Shown: in pieces, positions 37,701 to 49,849 of the stretch
Layout of the letters: every line of letters starts with the position of its first letter
Position numbering within the stretch: position 1 is the stretch's first letter
From: Phascolomyces articulosus
Lineage: Eukaryota; Mucoromycota; Mucoromycetes; Mucorales; Lichtheimiaceae
Length of the DNA: 64,000 bases
NCBI GenBank assembly: GCA_025677815.1
Contig: JAIXMP010000008.1
Span: forward strand, 1,240,001 to 1,304,000
Direction of reading: 5' to 3'
The notes under the pieces: generated by a model
The model's database searches: none
What the model saw: the letters and a program-made list of their open reading frames with translations, nothing else
Told to the model about the DNA's origin: nothing
Program-made: the position numbers and the translations under genes

Positions 37701-40284
37701 TTATCTTGTATGATAGTAAGGAGCTTCTTCCGAATCCATCAATTTTTTTTAATCTTTTTCGAGTACTTGAGAGGATAGATGCCCGAATCCTAGTACTTTG
37801 TCGTAAATAGAAATACTAAATGAATAGGGAAATACACACATCAAAAAAACAAGTTTTTTATATCCCTTTTCCTCCTTCCCTTCATTTTTAATTCCTTTTT
37901 GTTTCCCGAGGAGAAACATTATTGGAGTAAATAGTAAAGCCATTTTTTGAAGTATTGGGAGGAGAATGGATGATCCTTTCTTATGATTATTATTGTTATT
38001 ATTAGTAGTATTAACAAACTATAAAGTGAGAAATTCCAGGTACAAAGTGATACCTATATACGCGTGTGTGTGTCGAAGTTCAAGTATGTGTAGTCTTGTT
38101 GTGCATTTCAACTCCCTGGTTTTTTTTTTTTTTTTCTTTACCTACATTACATACCCCCACTTTTTTTTTTTAACTCCCCAAAATCATCTGTGCTAAACCA
38201 CTTCTTGCAGCTAATATTATTAAACGGATGTGTGGATATAATTTATTTGCATAGAGTTGAGCAGCAATGATTTATTATAATTACAAATACATTATTATTG
38301 TGTAATCATTCAATTTAAGGTAACATTATTATTATTATTATTATGTACTATCCAATGTTGTTCATCACCAATAACCAGATAATTTATAAAACCCCAAATA
38401 TTACTTTTTTTAGTGAATGAAATGATTTATTGCTGCAGGTAATATATATATATATTATAAAGTTGACAGTTCTTTTCTTGTTAAGTTTGAAGCAGGGGGA
38501 AGAGGAAATGAGAAGGGATATAATATCAAAAGACAAAAAAAAGTTGAAGATCGATACAATAAAAGTTTATTCATATAATATACTATTTCCTCTTACTACT
38601 CCGTAGAAATACTAAATGATAATTGATCGCTTTTGGTTTTTTTTTAAAAAAGAAAAATAAAAGGGGGAGAGTTTTTTTTAAAGAAGATTCTCAATAGTCT
38701 TCTTGACAAAAAAAAAAAAAAGATTTTACATTGAGGATCATCCATCGATGAACAAAAAAAAAAGTTATCTCTTTCTCTCTCTCCCATAATATATATTATT
38801 ACGTACCGTCAAGTAAGTAAGGAGGGAGGGAGGGAAAAGGAAATATTCACTTTATATAAAAAATGTTATGTATTATTATTATTATTGGATTATCACACAG
38901 GAGAAGAGAGAACGAGATGAAAATAACGGATACAGTACATTTAAGTGGCAAAAACAAAACATAATTGTTTTATTATCATAAAGATCGATAGACACACTCT
39001 TTTTTTTTAAAACGTGCTCATCATTCTATTCTATAGTTACGAGAAGATGATTCATGTTATTTCTCTTATCCAAAAAAATAACATCTTATTCTCCATATAA
39101 ATATTTTCATTGTATAGAAACATTTATGAATGTTCTATTAGTCAATATAAATTTTGCATTGCTCTACTAGTCATATATATATATATATAAAGCATTCTCC
39201 TTGTTAGAAAATAAATCGTGTAAAAAAAAGGGGGGGAAGAGATATTAAATCTGGAGAATATTGTAGGTATATATTGATTGTAGAGGTAGGGTCTCGATTC
39301 CTAGTTACGGACATTCTATGTTTCCTCCTTTCAATTTATTATGGATAATAATTAATAACAATGAACGATAATGCAACTCGTTCTTATTAAAGCAAATTTA
39401 TATTTAACAATGAATGAATTCATTCTTTCCATTATGATGATGATGCTAATGATAGAATGCCCCAGTCCACAGAAAAAAGAACAATAAAAAAAGTGTATAA
39501 AGTAATAATATTATGTCTCCGTTTAATTGAAGTAGACAGTTAGCAACTGATCATCGACCGGGACGATTTTTCTCCTGAAAAATATATATATATATATATA
39601 TATATCAAAAAAAGTCTATATTTTTTAGGGGGATAATGGAACAACGTTTTTACAACAAAGAAGTACCTGAACTACGCATACACTACTAGTTAATCATTAG
39701 TATGTCATTATCTGTTTTTATTATAAATATAAACAACAACACCATCTCCAATCTAGTAATATGTACGAAAATAAAAAAAACAGTATTATTTAAGTAATAA
39801 ACAAAGGTATTTTTTTTTATTGAACTTTGTTATAAAGACATATATTGTGTGTGTGAGAAGAATGTTTTGATTTTCAAAATATTGACCTGTCATCATGGGT
39901 CATATAAATTATAATTGAATAAAATAAGTAGATCGAATAAGCAGGAAAAAAGAGTGTTAAATGAGCCACAGGGTATATTCAATCCTCTCCACATGTAGGA
40001 CTTTATATCCAATATCATGTTTGAATTGAGTGATGAAATAGAGTTCATCACGACATTTTCATACTACGTTTGATATCACATTGATAGGACTTTATTGTAT
40101 TCTTATTATGGTAACATGGTAATTGTACGGTGAAAATTGTTTGATTTTATTTAATGTCTCCTGTTAGACACAGCGCCTGGTTTTGGCATGTTTGTCTGAG
40201 ACGGATAATAAGAGAAAAAAGCGGATGAAAACCCTGCGCTCGTAATCAGGGAAAAATTTAAGAGATAAAGGTTAAAAGGATATG

Positions 40285-41213
40285 TCATACAAAAGGTGAG
40301 GGGGTTATAGAGAGTCTGTTCATAAAAAGCAAGTGGCATAAGAATGTAGCTGTATCTAACCAAGTAATAAAGTAAACTAGGGGAAAAAGGAAATAGAAAA
40401 GGAAGAAGAAAAATAAAAGAAAAGTAGTTATCCATTTGACAAAAGCCTGTCCAGGAGAATCATCGTAATATTGTTGTAAATTGCTGCCGGGATGGTGATA
40501 TGCGTCAAGTTTGGCAAGAATTTTACATACAATCGGCCAGACATCTGTTAGGTATTGTATTCGACGTGGTAATGTTGGTTTCGACTTTGGAAGTTTGTTA
40601 ATAACGTAAGAAAGAGGATCATCATGCGTTTGTTGTGATACTCGTAATCTATGATGCATGCGGGGGCAGACAATAGCATGTTTCTTGGTGAACGATTAGA
40701 GAGGACAATTTGAACACGGTTTATGCCTTCCGCCTGGTAGCCATCCAAGCCTCCATCTAATACAGTGGCTTCTTTCTTTATTTGACATTGGAATCCACAG
40801 TTATAGGATCGACACCCAATTTTGGGAGGCAGAAAGATAAAAGTTTTGCACGAGTAGGCGAAGAGCAAACAGATTTCAAAGTATCAGTTAAGTATTTGAC
40901 GTATAATATCTTTAAGTGTTGTTGGAGAGATGTCACTATATGGTTGTGGGAGAAGTTTGACAATAGGAGATTTGTTGCAAAGTTTGCTCCAATAACTACT
41001 TTTTTGTGCTTCAAGTCCAGGTCTTCGACAACAAACTATTCAAACTTGACCATTGATGAAAGTTTTGAATTATATAATACATAGTCCGGGTAGTAGAATT
41101 CTTGGTTGGATATCCGTTCATCAGGCTCCATTGTGTATGTACTCCTATATTATTTGAACGATTTGTCAGTAAAGGAGCAAGTGGTTGATGAAGAACATGG
41201 TTCTTTTGAAAAT
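40285..41213 (-). pseudogene. Decayed coding remnant, unidentified (possibly transposon-derived)
   Basis: Several minus-strand frames overlap with shifts: FATNLLLSNFSHNHIVTSLQ (41014-40778), KEATVLDGGLDGYQAEGINR (about 40775), and LPRRIQYLTDVWPIVCKILA with AYHHPGSNLQQYYDDSPGQA (about 40575-40440). Each block has protein-like composition, but they sit in different frames with stops between, so it is a broken gene. The helical, basic character and block order vaguely recall the N-terminal region of large TnpB/Fanzor-like hypothetical proteins in Mucoromycota; this is a weak recollection only. No catalytic motif is visible. Confidence 0.4.
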
Positions 41214-42921
41214 TTACCAACTACTCGATGTATCTTTGATTCGATCAATCGTTGGATCGATTAAGTATTGTAGCTTTCTTTTGATTAAATCTTCTTCTTT
41301 CAAATCCAATTCGTCTTCATTCCAGTGACTAAGTCGTTCAATAAGACGTCGTAAAATTAAGTCTTCTTCAATCATCAAGTCACTGTCATTTACTAGTTCA
41401 AGTAATTCATCTTCATCAGCATCAGCATTAATCAAATCACTTAACGATTTGCATGCATTTCCATATTCTTTATCTCTTCTTGTTAATTGATCGTTCCTTT
41501 TCAATGTAACAAAAATACTGCCATTATTTTGTATCGGTGTCAACATAGAGCTGATAGTATTGCATAAGAGGAATACGTAACTCAATGACCTATTTACACA
41601 TATCCCAATATGTTTGTATCTAGTACTAGATACCCCCTTCTAGTTCAAGCTTGTCGAACACGAAAAAAAAAGTCAGTATATATGACTTACATGATTCTCG
41701 CATCCCTCAATCTGTAATGGTGTGGACCATTACGACGATATACAATAAAGTCGTTGATCAGCATATCCGCGGATATCAATATATACAAGGATAATTGGAC
41801 AGATCAATATGAATAACCATATGGATGAATATGGACGAATGCATGGTTGTATATAGAAATATAAAATGGACCAGTTATAGAAATGTAGATCATTTATATT
41901 AGCATAGACGTTAGATTAGCCTCTTATATTTCGACGTGTATAAAAAGAGGGATCTTGCAAACCAAGATCCCATATCGTTTTATTATTCATATAACTCGAC
42001 CCACACTTTCTACTTCTTATATTCTATTCTCGCGCTTCCTCAACACTGTCTAACCGAGCCCGTTTGTAAGTATACAAGTTAGGCTTGCGTTATTATACAA
42101 TCCTTCTCGATTTTCAGAACCTGCTATGGAAATTCTTCTGTATTGAGCATATTCGTGACTCATATTGATGTTTTGGAATAAATAACGTTCACAAACAATA
42201 TGGTTGTCATGATCATAGCAGATGATATATAATTGTGTGCTTGTTGACGTAATGAATGTGCATCTCGGGAACACCAGCTGCCTTGAGAGGAGCCTTGGCT
42301 GCTTGCATTATTTTGATCATGATTTTGAACAAGTATATCCCCAATTATATAATCATATTGTGATCACCATGAACTAGGTGAGCACTATTTTACCTAGCGG
42401 TAGTACTTCATTCTTATTCTTCAACTTCATTACTATTAGTATTACTACTACATCTACTACAACATTTTCTTTCGTTGCTATTATTTCGTGAAATCGACGA
42501 AAATGAAAACTGCATCTGATGAGACGCAGTTTTCATGAAATCAACGCCCTGAGTGTGTGTGATATCAAAATCGTCGTTTTTATCAAATCGTCAGTTTTCA
42601 AAATCCATTTTTTTAATTTTTGAAACCCCCTATTGAAATTCAAGTAAAAAAAAAAATAGTCAAAAGGAAGTTCAACACAATAAAATAGAAAAGTATAGTT
42701 TATTATTATTATTATATACCTTCCAATTTCCTAATAACCTTTTTGTTTCTTCTTGTTGTAGGCGGTTGCCATTCATTTTAGCGTTTTCCAAGGACGATTT
42801 CAAGTTTCTAATTTGAGTGAAGAAAGGTAATGAGAGATTCTTTTTTTCCAATGTATTAAGAGTCGACTTGAGATCCCAAGTAGAAGGGTTTTTGTTTTTT
42901 TAAAAATAGATTAGCAGCCAT
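41214..42921 (-). pseudogene. Decayed hypothetical protein gene of a putative lineage-expanded family
   Basis: Minus-strand blocks: 42921-42720 (MAANLF.., then after a one-base shift in an A-run, PSTWDLKSTLNTLEKKNLSL, NLKSSLENAKMNGNRLQQEE and LLGNWK at a GTATAT donor), 42629-42414 (after TCAATAG: GVSKIKKMDFEN, TGA, RFDKNDDFDITHTQGVDFM.., SISRNNSNERKC, ending NEVEE), debris around 42350-42060 (NASSQGSSQGSWCSRDAHS), and 41585-41214, the best block (LSDLINADADEDELLELV, IERLSHWNEDELDLKEEDL, YLIDPTIDRI). The last block recalls, from memory, a multi-copy hypothetical family of Mucoromycota. Frameshift and in-frame stops show decay. Whether all blocks belong to one gene is uncertain. Confidence 0.5.
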
Positions 42922-44207
42922 ATTGAGTGTTTAATGAAGGTGGAAAAAGTGAGAAGCTGCGGTTAGCATGAGCAATCAGTATGAAACAAATAACGGAGTT
43001 AAATCAACTGGCGATAGGCTATTGTTTTTGATATATTATTAAACGCAAATCACTGCAGAAAGGAAAATATCATTTTATTATAGTTGATTATCAACGTCTT
43101 GAAACTTCGGATCGAAAGAATTATACCCATTCCGCGGTAGGGATTCGTTGAAATCATAACCTAGTATTTACTTGACTTTATTATCATGTGTATGAATATG
43201 AATGAGAAATAATAAATACAACAATAAAGGTTTATATATAGTGTAATCGTTACGTAGTATATTTCAAATACTCCATCTTCACAATATATCACATTGACCA
43301 AAGAAAACATAATCCCGTACTTTTAACATACACCCTAGTTGTGCTCCGCGGGATAGACTTAAGCACAACCGTCGTCGACATGTGAGAGAGCGTGATTATT
43401 GTTGAAAAGCAAACAATAAGCTTGGTAAAATCGGAGGTTATTTTTAATTCACCGCTTAAAAAAAAAGATTTCTAGTCTCCCTTTTGTAAATATTTTTTGA
43501 TAGAATTTTTTGATACGTACGTAAAAGACAAAAAAATTAGATAGATAGATAGTAAACAAGTTGGATATGTGAAATATATATATATAAATGTATACACTTT
43601 CTTATCTTTATAAGGGTATTATCATGCTTTGTGTATGGGTAAAAAAAAACATCAAAAAGACTGTCAAATGATGAAACCTATCAAAATAAAATAAAAAATC
43701 GAGATCCCTCATTTTCAATAAAATCCCAAATCGAGTTCTATCCCGATATCCTCTCATATTACAGAAAAATGATCTCACGCTCTTCCGTTACTTTTTGACC
43801 GGAATATGCACGGACTCCCAAAAACAATACAACTCAACATAAATAAAATAAAATCTGATATAACGGATTTAAATGTATTAAAAGATTTATATATGATTTC
43901 TATGATAATTTATTTCTATAATAATAATCAATAGATTTAAACATAACAAAAAAAAATATAGGAATGCATGAGGAGTGTGTGTGTTGTAATATATATGAAT
44001 GAATGAAAATTAACGTTTATACATGGTTTAAAAAAAATGCAAGAAGAAATAATGATGGATGCTTATAGTAGATAAGTAGTATATGATGTTTTTAAAAGTA
44101 AGATAAGGAAAGATTTGTGTAAATTGTTGTCGTTGTCAATGACTTTGTGAAGTCATATTAAAATGGTATAATGTAATAATCTAGTTGGTTTTGTCTACGG
44201 TCAATGT
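42922..44207. other. Gene-free stretch
   Basis: About 1.3 kb AT-rich intergenic DNA. A scrap near 43095-43150 reads coding-like (NVLKLRIERIIPIPR then TAG), possibly more debris. Nothing else seen. Confidence 0.4.
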
Positions 44208-44357
44208 TTACTTGGACTTGTTAAAGTAAAGGACATCATTCTTGCATTCTTGTGCATAAGTATAAGCGAAAGCACCAACAGCAGTAGAAAGAGCTAATTT
44301 CTTGCCAACTTGGGAAGCAGAAGCACCAGTAGCGATACGAAGAATACGGCTGTACAT
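44208..44357 (-). CDS. Small 49-aa hypothetical protein, likely highly expressed
   Basis: Single-exon minus-strand ORF of 50 codons: begins MYSRILRIATGASASQVG, continues KKLALSTAVGAFAYTYAQE and ends YFNKSK. A basic N-terminus plus one short Ala-rich hydrophobic helix would suit a small mitochondrial or membrane-associated protein, but I do not recognise a family. Support for a real gene: a good TATA box (TATATAAAG on the minus strand, about 80 bp upstream of the ATG), an A-rich, G-poor leader ending TTTCAACATG, codons that end mostly in T or C (GGT, GCT, TCT), unlike the surrounding AT-rich DNA, and no competing frame. Too short for a standard gene finder. Confidence 0.7.
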   Translation of the reverse strand: MYSRILRIATGASASQVGKKLALSTAVGAFAYTYAQECKNDVLYFNKSK

Positions 44358-44435
44358 GTTGAAATATATGTGTTCTTGATAAGAAGGATGGATTTGATAA
44401 TGAAATTAATTTTTTTTTCTGAACAATTGGTGTCC

Positions 44436-44443
44436 CTTTATAT
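44436..44443 (-). promoter_or_regulatory. Putative TATA box of the 49-aa gene
   Basis: Minus strand reads GCGTATATAAAGGGACACC at this place, about 80 bp before the ATG at 44357, the strongest TATA-like match in the neighbourhood. Confidence 0.55.
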
Positions 44444-45611
44444 ACGCTGAATTTTTTTTTTTTTTCGAAGATCAGTTTGATGAACCGGGAAAGCGCGGGT
44501 ATTTTCAGACCATTTTCAACAAGTAAAAAGAAATGATGAATAATGGGCCTCCGCGGATGAGTTATATTTTGCCCATGGTGAGTCACTAATAGAAATCCAA
44601 AAATAGTGCTTGTTCAAATTGATTGGAAGAAAATGAATAATAAAAAAACTATCTCCGTCTTTGGCAATCAATCCGATTTTAGCCCAGAACCAACTTTTTT
44701 TTTTTTTTTTTTGGTCGGGTAATTTTAAGCTTTGACAGCAAAGTGGAATTCTCATATTACTTTTTGGAGTGTGGAGAAAACTAGACTAAAAAAAAAAAAA
44801 GATGAATATTTGTGTTATAAGCTTATTCTTCTTTTGAACTCTCTCCATACTTACTGCTATTTAATAGAGTTACTGAGAAGAGAAAGATCGCATCCTTTCC
44901 TCGGATTGACCTTTTGTCCTCCGCTTTTTTCTTACAAAGATTAAGTCCAATATAAACACAAGCATAATGTGCACATCATATTATTATACGGATTTTATGT
45001 GATTGGTAAATAGTCGTCGCCTAATCAATGAAGATCCAAGAAAAGAAAAATTAAGGTTATGATAATCTTTGTTGTATCAAGTAAAAACTACCTATCACCC
45101 ACAAATCAGTAAACCTGTATTTGTGGTGTTAGTGGTCATAGTAATAAAGTAGTATAGTGAAGACAGGAACTTATTAGATCAAGTATGTGTTGTTATATAT
45201 TACTCAACTGATGATGACGCTGGTTGTTATGCTGTATACTTAATGAGAATGTAAATACTATTATGAAGAAGCTTTCATTTTTAGATTGAACGGATAATAA
45301 TAATAGTAATTGTGGTATTATATTATAATAATAAAGTTCCCTAATAATTTAGTTGCTTTTTTCTTCCAAATAAAAACATAATAGTAACCCCTTATTTTTT
45401 CTTGGCTTTTTTTTTTTCGTTCAGTTAATAAATTCACTCATGACCAAATAAAGAGAATGACATATATTTTTCTATGAGCAGCATAGCAGCAGAAGCAAAG
45501 ATTTGTATATAAAAACTCTGATATTCTATTTGCATATTTCTCTTCTTTTTCTTTTTTCTAATCGCTACGTAAAAGAAAAAAAAATACCCAAGTTTTCCCG
45601 TTTCTACAATC
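44444..45611. other. Divergent intergenic region
   Basis: About 1.2 kb between the divergent 49-aa gene and the arrestin gene. Contains poly-T (44695-44712) and poly-A tracts; short frames here overlap homopolymers. A TATA-like TATATAAAA at 45506-45514 lies about 100 bp before the arrestin ATG. Confidence 0.5.
45506..45514 (+). promoter_or_regulatory. Putative TATA box of the arrestin gene
   Basis: TATATAAAA about 100 bp upstream of the ATG at 45612, in a context of T-rich leader sequence. Confidence 0.4.
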
Positions 45612-47436
45612 ATGCTTCTTTTTTCCAGTGGCCCACCAAATCCCGTTCGATCCTTTAACCTGAGCGTTATACCAAGTGGTCAAGATCGGGTCGTGGCATT
45701 TGGCCCTGGATCGGTGTTAAATGGTTGGTATTTCTCTCTCTCTTTTTTTTTATCGATGAATTTATTCACTGTTTTAGGTAATCTTACCGATAAGGCACTA
45801 TTATTAATCAAGTATATATATATATATAATCTCTTCATTCAGGGTCCGTTGTACTTAACTTAGATAAGCCCGTGAATGCACACAATATTCGCGTAGTTTT
45901 CAAATGTGAACAATATAATGAAACCAATAGTAAAACAACGATTTTTCATGTTGAAACATTCGTTTGGGGTCATGCACGATCAGGTAAAAAATAAGTAAAA
46001 AAAATACACTCCCCCTTAATTATTATGATATTTTACGCACTCCCCCCCTCAACTCTCTTTTTTTGGATATATGTATTATGTAAATCTTAACCATCACTCC
46101 CGTCTTATTTATTAGAGGGAGTCAACGTTGAATTATCCGATGGTAGTCATATGTATTTATTCGCTATTAAATTACCATTTGTTAATTTCCCACCATCCAT
46201 TCATGGTACCTATGTTGGCCATCATGTTGAATACAGTTTACAAGGTTTTTTGGAATTGGATGATACGCCCAACTGCATTGAAACTGCATGTGTTCCTGTT
46301 ATCTATCTTCCATTTGTCACGTGTATGCCAATGGATGGTGATGTCCTTAGAGAAGGCGCCAAGAAAAACCAGGTTTTCCGTCGTAACAATGCAATGATTG
46401 ATGTGACAGCCGAAATGATTAAACCTGCTTATTGCCCTGGTAAGTGATTCTTTGATTATATATATATAAATCCCTCACTTATTCATTTCATCCCCACACC
46501 CCCCCCAATTCATATATCATCCCCTTCTCATCCACCCTCTTCAGCCATATTTATAACATTCTGAACAACAACAACAATTATCACTTATATGTTGCTTATT
46601 TATTTGTTTATATAAATATATATATATATTCATCATCATCATCATCATCATCATGGAATTTTATGCATTTATCAGGCGATTTATGCACCATCAAGCTTAT
46701 CACGACCAATCAATCTGATCATAAAATTAGCCACATGGATGTATCGCTTGTATGCAATGTGAATCAACAACGACATCATACGTTACAAACAGAAACATTT
46801 TTTGTTGCCATTCCCAAAGAGGCAAAAGATCATCAATCCGTATTTCGATTCCATTTACCAGACGATTTGGTTCCATCTACTCAACATCCTGGACTTGATA
46901 TTTGTTATGAAGTAGTGGTGACCATGCCGATTGGGGGTAATGTCAGTACAGCTTCTGCAGCTGTCGATGCAGATGCTACTGCAAATAATACCGGTAGCGG
47001 TGTATGGAATTTATTTGGTGGTGGAGCTTCTCATTCTTTCAACAACACCATTGCATTACCTGTTCTTATTGCTACTGTGCCGAACGGTTTCGCTATCCCT
47101 GATCAATTAAATCGACCATTGAATACTTATAGTGTAGAACCTGAAGATCCATCTTTTATTCCTAATATTGAATCCCCTTTACCTAGTCCTTCCACAGCCA
47201 TGTTTTCTCCTGTGGGTAGTTGGGCTGGTAGCCCTGCAGCTCTTTCTCCATCCAATTCTGTTCATGATCCAGAATTCGAAATAGCGATGCAACAAGATGC
47301 CTCCGGTCATTTAATGGTACCTTCTTCTCCTCGTTTGATACAACAACAGGATAGTAATCGACCTTCCAATGAACGACGTAAATCTTCTGGATCAGATCAT
47401 TCTGGATTGGGAGGTATGACGGTTGCTGTGCAGTAA
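45612..47436 (+). CDS. Alpha-arrestin (ART/ARRDC-like) protein
   Basis: Adaptor of the arrestin fold that in fungi recruits Rsp5/NEDD4-type ubiquitin ligases to membrane transporters for endocytosis. Exons 45612-45723, 45843-45983, 46116-46439, 46676-47436 encode 445 aa. N-domain beta strands are visible in RSFNLSVIPSG, GSVVLNLDKPVNAHNIRVVF, HMYLFAIKLPFVNFPPSIHG and YVGHHVEYSLQGFLELDD; the C-domain in GDLCTIKLITTNQSDHKISH, HTLQTETFFVAIPKEA, FRFHLPDDLVPSTQHPGLDI and CYEVVVTMP. The final 120 residues are disordered and Ser/Pro-rich. I see no clear PPxY; the nearest Pro-rich stretches are SPLPSPSTA and VEPEDPSFIP, so ligase recruitment may be indirect. Confidence 0.88.
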
Positions 47437-47707
47437 TTTCTTTCATAAAAAAAACATATACACACAAACGAGATATCCATAGTATATATACAATTTACAA
47501 AATACGGGAAAAAGAAAAAAAAAGGGGGGGGTGGGAGAAGCACACATTCTCTCATTTTCCCAAACCCATCCATTATTTTTCATATTGTTGTTGTTTTTAT
47601 TTTTTATACATCATCTATTTTTTTTTTTGGTTTTTTCTCATGTTATTATTATTAAATATACAATTTATATATAAAACTTCCTATCTTTTCGAAATATATG
47701 TATGTCA

Positions 47708-49379
47708 TTATTCTTGTTTTTCAACAGGCCACCACTCTGGTAAAAAGGGTCGTACACGAACATTGGTATCAGGAATTTCAAATGTAATATCATTATTTTT
47801 TGTACATTTTTCAACTTGTTCCAATCGCATTAGTGCCAGACCAATATTATGAATTCCCGAACATGTTTTACCAACACCTCGTTTGCTTGAAGAACCTGAT
47901 AATTTAATATCCATTTGTGGTTGAATATCACTTGGATACCTCTTTTCTCGATCCACTTTCAATGTTGTTGGGACACTATATAAATAGGATACCCCACATG
48001 AGTTTGATGTATTCTCGTTATTTTTTTTTTCTGAGAAGGGACCATTTACCTTTCTTCCTTGTCATATAATTGTACAGGTAAAATTCGTTTACGGACAACA
48101 CCCGTATGATATGTACGAATTGTCAATTCTTGACCCACATAACACCCCTTTCTAAAATCAACTATATTTGGGAAGGGGATACATATGTATAGTCTAATCA
48201 GTCTCTTCCTCTTCCACATAATTATCCGTCATATAACAACAAAAAGAATGATATACTTGCCTCCATTCATATAATCAAAATTAGATTCCAAAGGTAATGA
48301 CTGTTCTGGCCACATATCTGCAATACCTTCCGGAATACCATTGAGTATTCGGCGAATAGTATATTCTTCAGATGATAATTCCTTAAAGTCGCCCAATGAA
48401 GAAAGTTTATGACCCATATCTATTTCATGAAAAACAAAATAATATGAATATGACATGTCAAACTTTAATATTTGTTGTGTGTGTGACACGCATCACAAAA
48501 AAAACAACAACAATCATTTCATTTGAAATGGGGGTTTTTTACCTTCATTTCGTGGCACAATAGCACGGTAACCAAATCCGGGGACGCGGGGATCAATACA
48601 TCCGATATCCGAAACTCGTTTACTCTTTTTCACTAATCCACCTGTTGGTACTTTATTTTCTTCTTCTTCATTATGTTGATGGATATTTCCCCATACACTA
48701 AATGCACTAAACTCATCCGAAACATCTCGTAATTTCACTTTGGATCTTAAAATATATCGTCTCAAATGTTTAAACATAGGTTGTGTTGCTGTTGCTGGTA
48801 ATTCAATCATGAATTTTGGATGTGGAAAGTTGACACCCACATTGACAGGATAAATGAACGCGTCATAAAGCATACGACCCTAAAAAAAATAGCACATTGG
48901 TTAAGAAGGGAAAGGTATCTTATTATTATTATTCCATCGAATCTATTTTTTTTTTACCCCACACACAAATTTATCCATAGTCAACAACCAGTGGATTAGT
49001 AATAATGAATTACCTGAGGTGTTAAAAATCCAGTATAAAAACCATCTCCTCCTGTGGCTATCAATGGCATATGGTTGGTAATAAGACCTTGTAAAAATTT
49101 GACCGTGTCTGGCCCTTCAATTTCAATGACACCACGTTCAGGAATGGGTGCGAAATGATCGCCATGGTGTACACTGTCTTTTTCTTGAACTTTGGTTGCG
49201 ATTGTGGAACTAAACCATGCGCGTTGACAAGATACTATGATACATATTTATTAAACCCTCCATTCCTCTTTTAATACTTGATTTCACACAAACACCATGC
49301 CATGAATAATTCATATATATATATATATACCCTGAATAGGTGCTACTTGCGCGATCTGTCTTAATCGTGGTGCAAACAT
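47708..49379 (-). CDS. IBA57: IBA57/CAF17 mitochondrial Fe-S cluster assembly protein (YgfZ/GcvT-like)
   Basis: Folate-binding-fold protein acting with ISA1/ISA2 in making [4Fe-4S] clusters of mitochondrial enzymes such as aconitase and lipoate synthase. Minus-strand exons 49331-49379, 49014-49234, 48543-48879, 48261-48419, 48050-48161, 47708-47975 give 381 aa. Evidence: [20 protein letters not shown] and [19 protein letters not shown] in the N-domain, [19 protein letters not shown] leading into the family signature KGCYVGQE at residues 260-267, then [14 protein letters not shown] and the C-terminal EEWWP-type end ([11 protein letters not shown]). The intron between exons 4 and 5 (48162-48260) uses a GC donor (G|GCAAGT). 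It shares a short divergent promoter with the bL17m gene. Confidence 0.94.
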
Positions 49380-49572
49380 AAAGAGTTATATGAAAAAAAA
49401 AAAGAGAAAAGAAGCTCCGAGGCACCGCGCACTATTTGCTCGCAGGATATTATTGCCCTGGAGACCAAAGGGCAGGCCGTCACAAAATTTTCATTGTACA
49501 CACAAAAAAAAAGATACCCGGTGGAAGCATGTTTTGAAAGTTTTTCAACAACCTATCCATAACTAAGAAAAA
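49380..49572. promoter_or_regulatory. Divergent promoter shared by IBA57 and bL17m
   Basis: Only 193 bp separate the two start codons. It is G/C-richer than the surroundings (around 49415-49480), with no clear TATA box, as expected for a bidirectional housekeeping promoter. Coordinated expression of two mitochondrial biogenesis genes is an inference. Confidence 0.6.
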
Positions 49573-49818
49573 ATGCATCACGGTAAACATTTTCGTCGAT
49601 TGAACCGAAATTCAGCTCATCGTAATGCCTTGTTACGTAACCTCGTATCATCACTTATTGAACATGGTCGTATCGAAACAACCGTGGCTAAGGCCAAGGA
49701 ACTTAAGCCCATTGCTGACCAAATGGTGACTTTGGGTAAAAAGGGCGATGTCAATGCTAAAAAGCAAGCATTGAGTTATCTTAACGTAATAAAAGAAAAC
49801 ACATACAAAAAAAAACAC

Positions 49819-49849
<31 letters not shown>

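Larger units (their letters stand above)
33910..40284. other. 6.4-kb gene-free region upstream of the APSES gene
   Basis: AT-rich DNA crowded with simple repeats: (CA)n-(TA)n at 34446-34492, GGCT units at 34690-34713, TGTGGATG units at 34940-34975, repeated (TA)n tracts, poly-A/T and TTA/ATT triplets. No frame of family-like protein on either strand. Likely holds the promoter and possibly a long spliced or unspliced 5' leader of the APSES gene; that is inference. Confidence 0.5.

Noticed and set aside
41640..41990. Possible dyad-rich promoter or second small gene near 41.8 kb
   Set aside because: TATA-like and short inverted motifs occur, but no ORF or conserved pattern supports a feature.
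42503..42536. Hairpin ATGAAAACTGC...GCAGTTTTCAT
   Set aside because: It lies inside a decayed exon where the same bases read as protein (FMKTASHQMQFSF), and the stem is only 11 bp, so chance is the simpler explanation.
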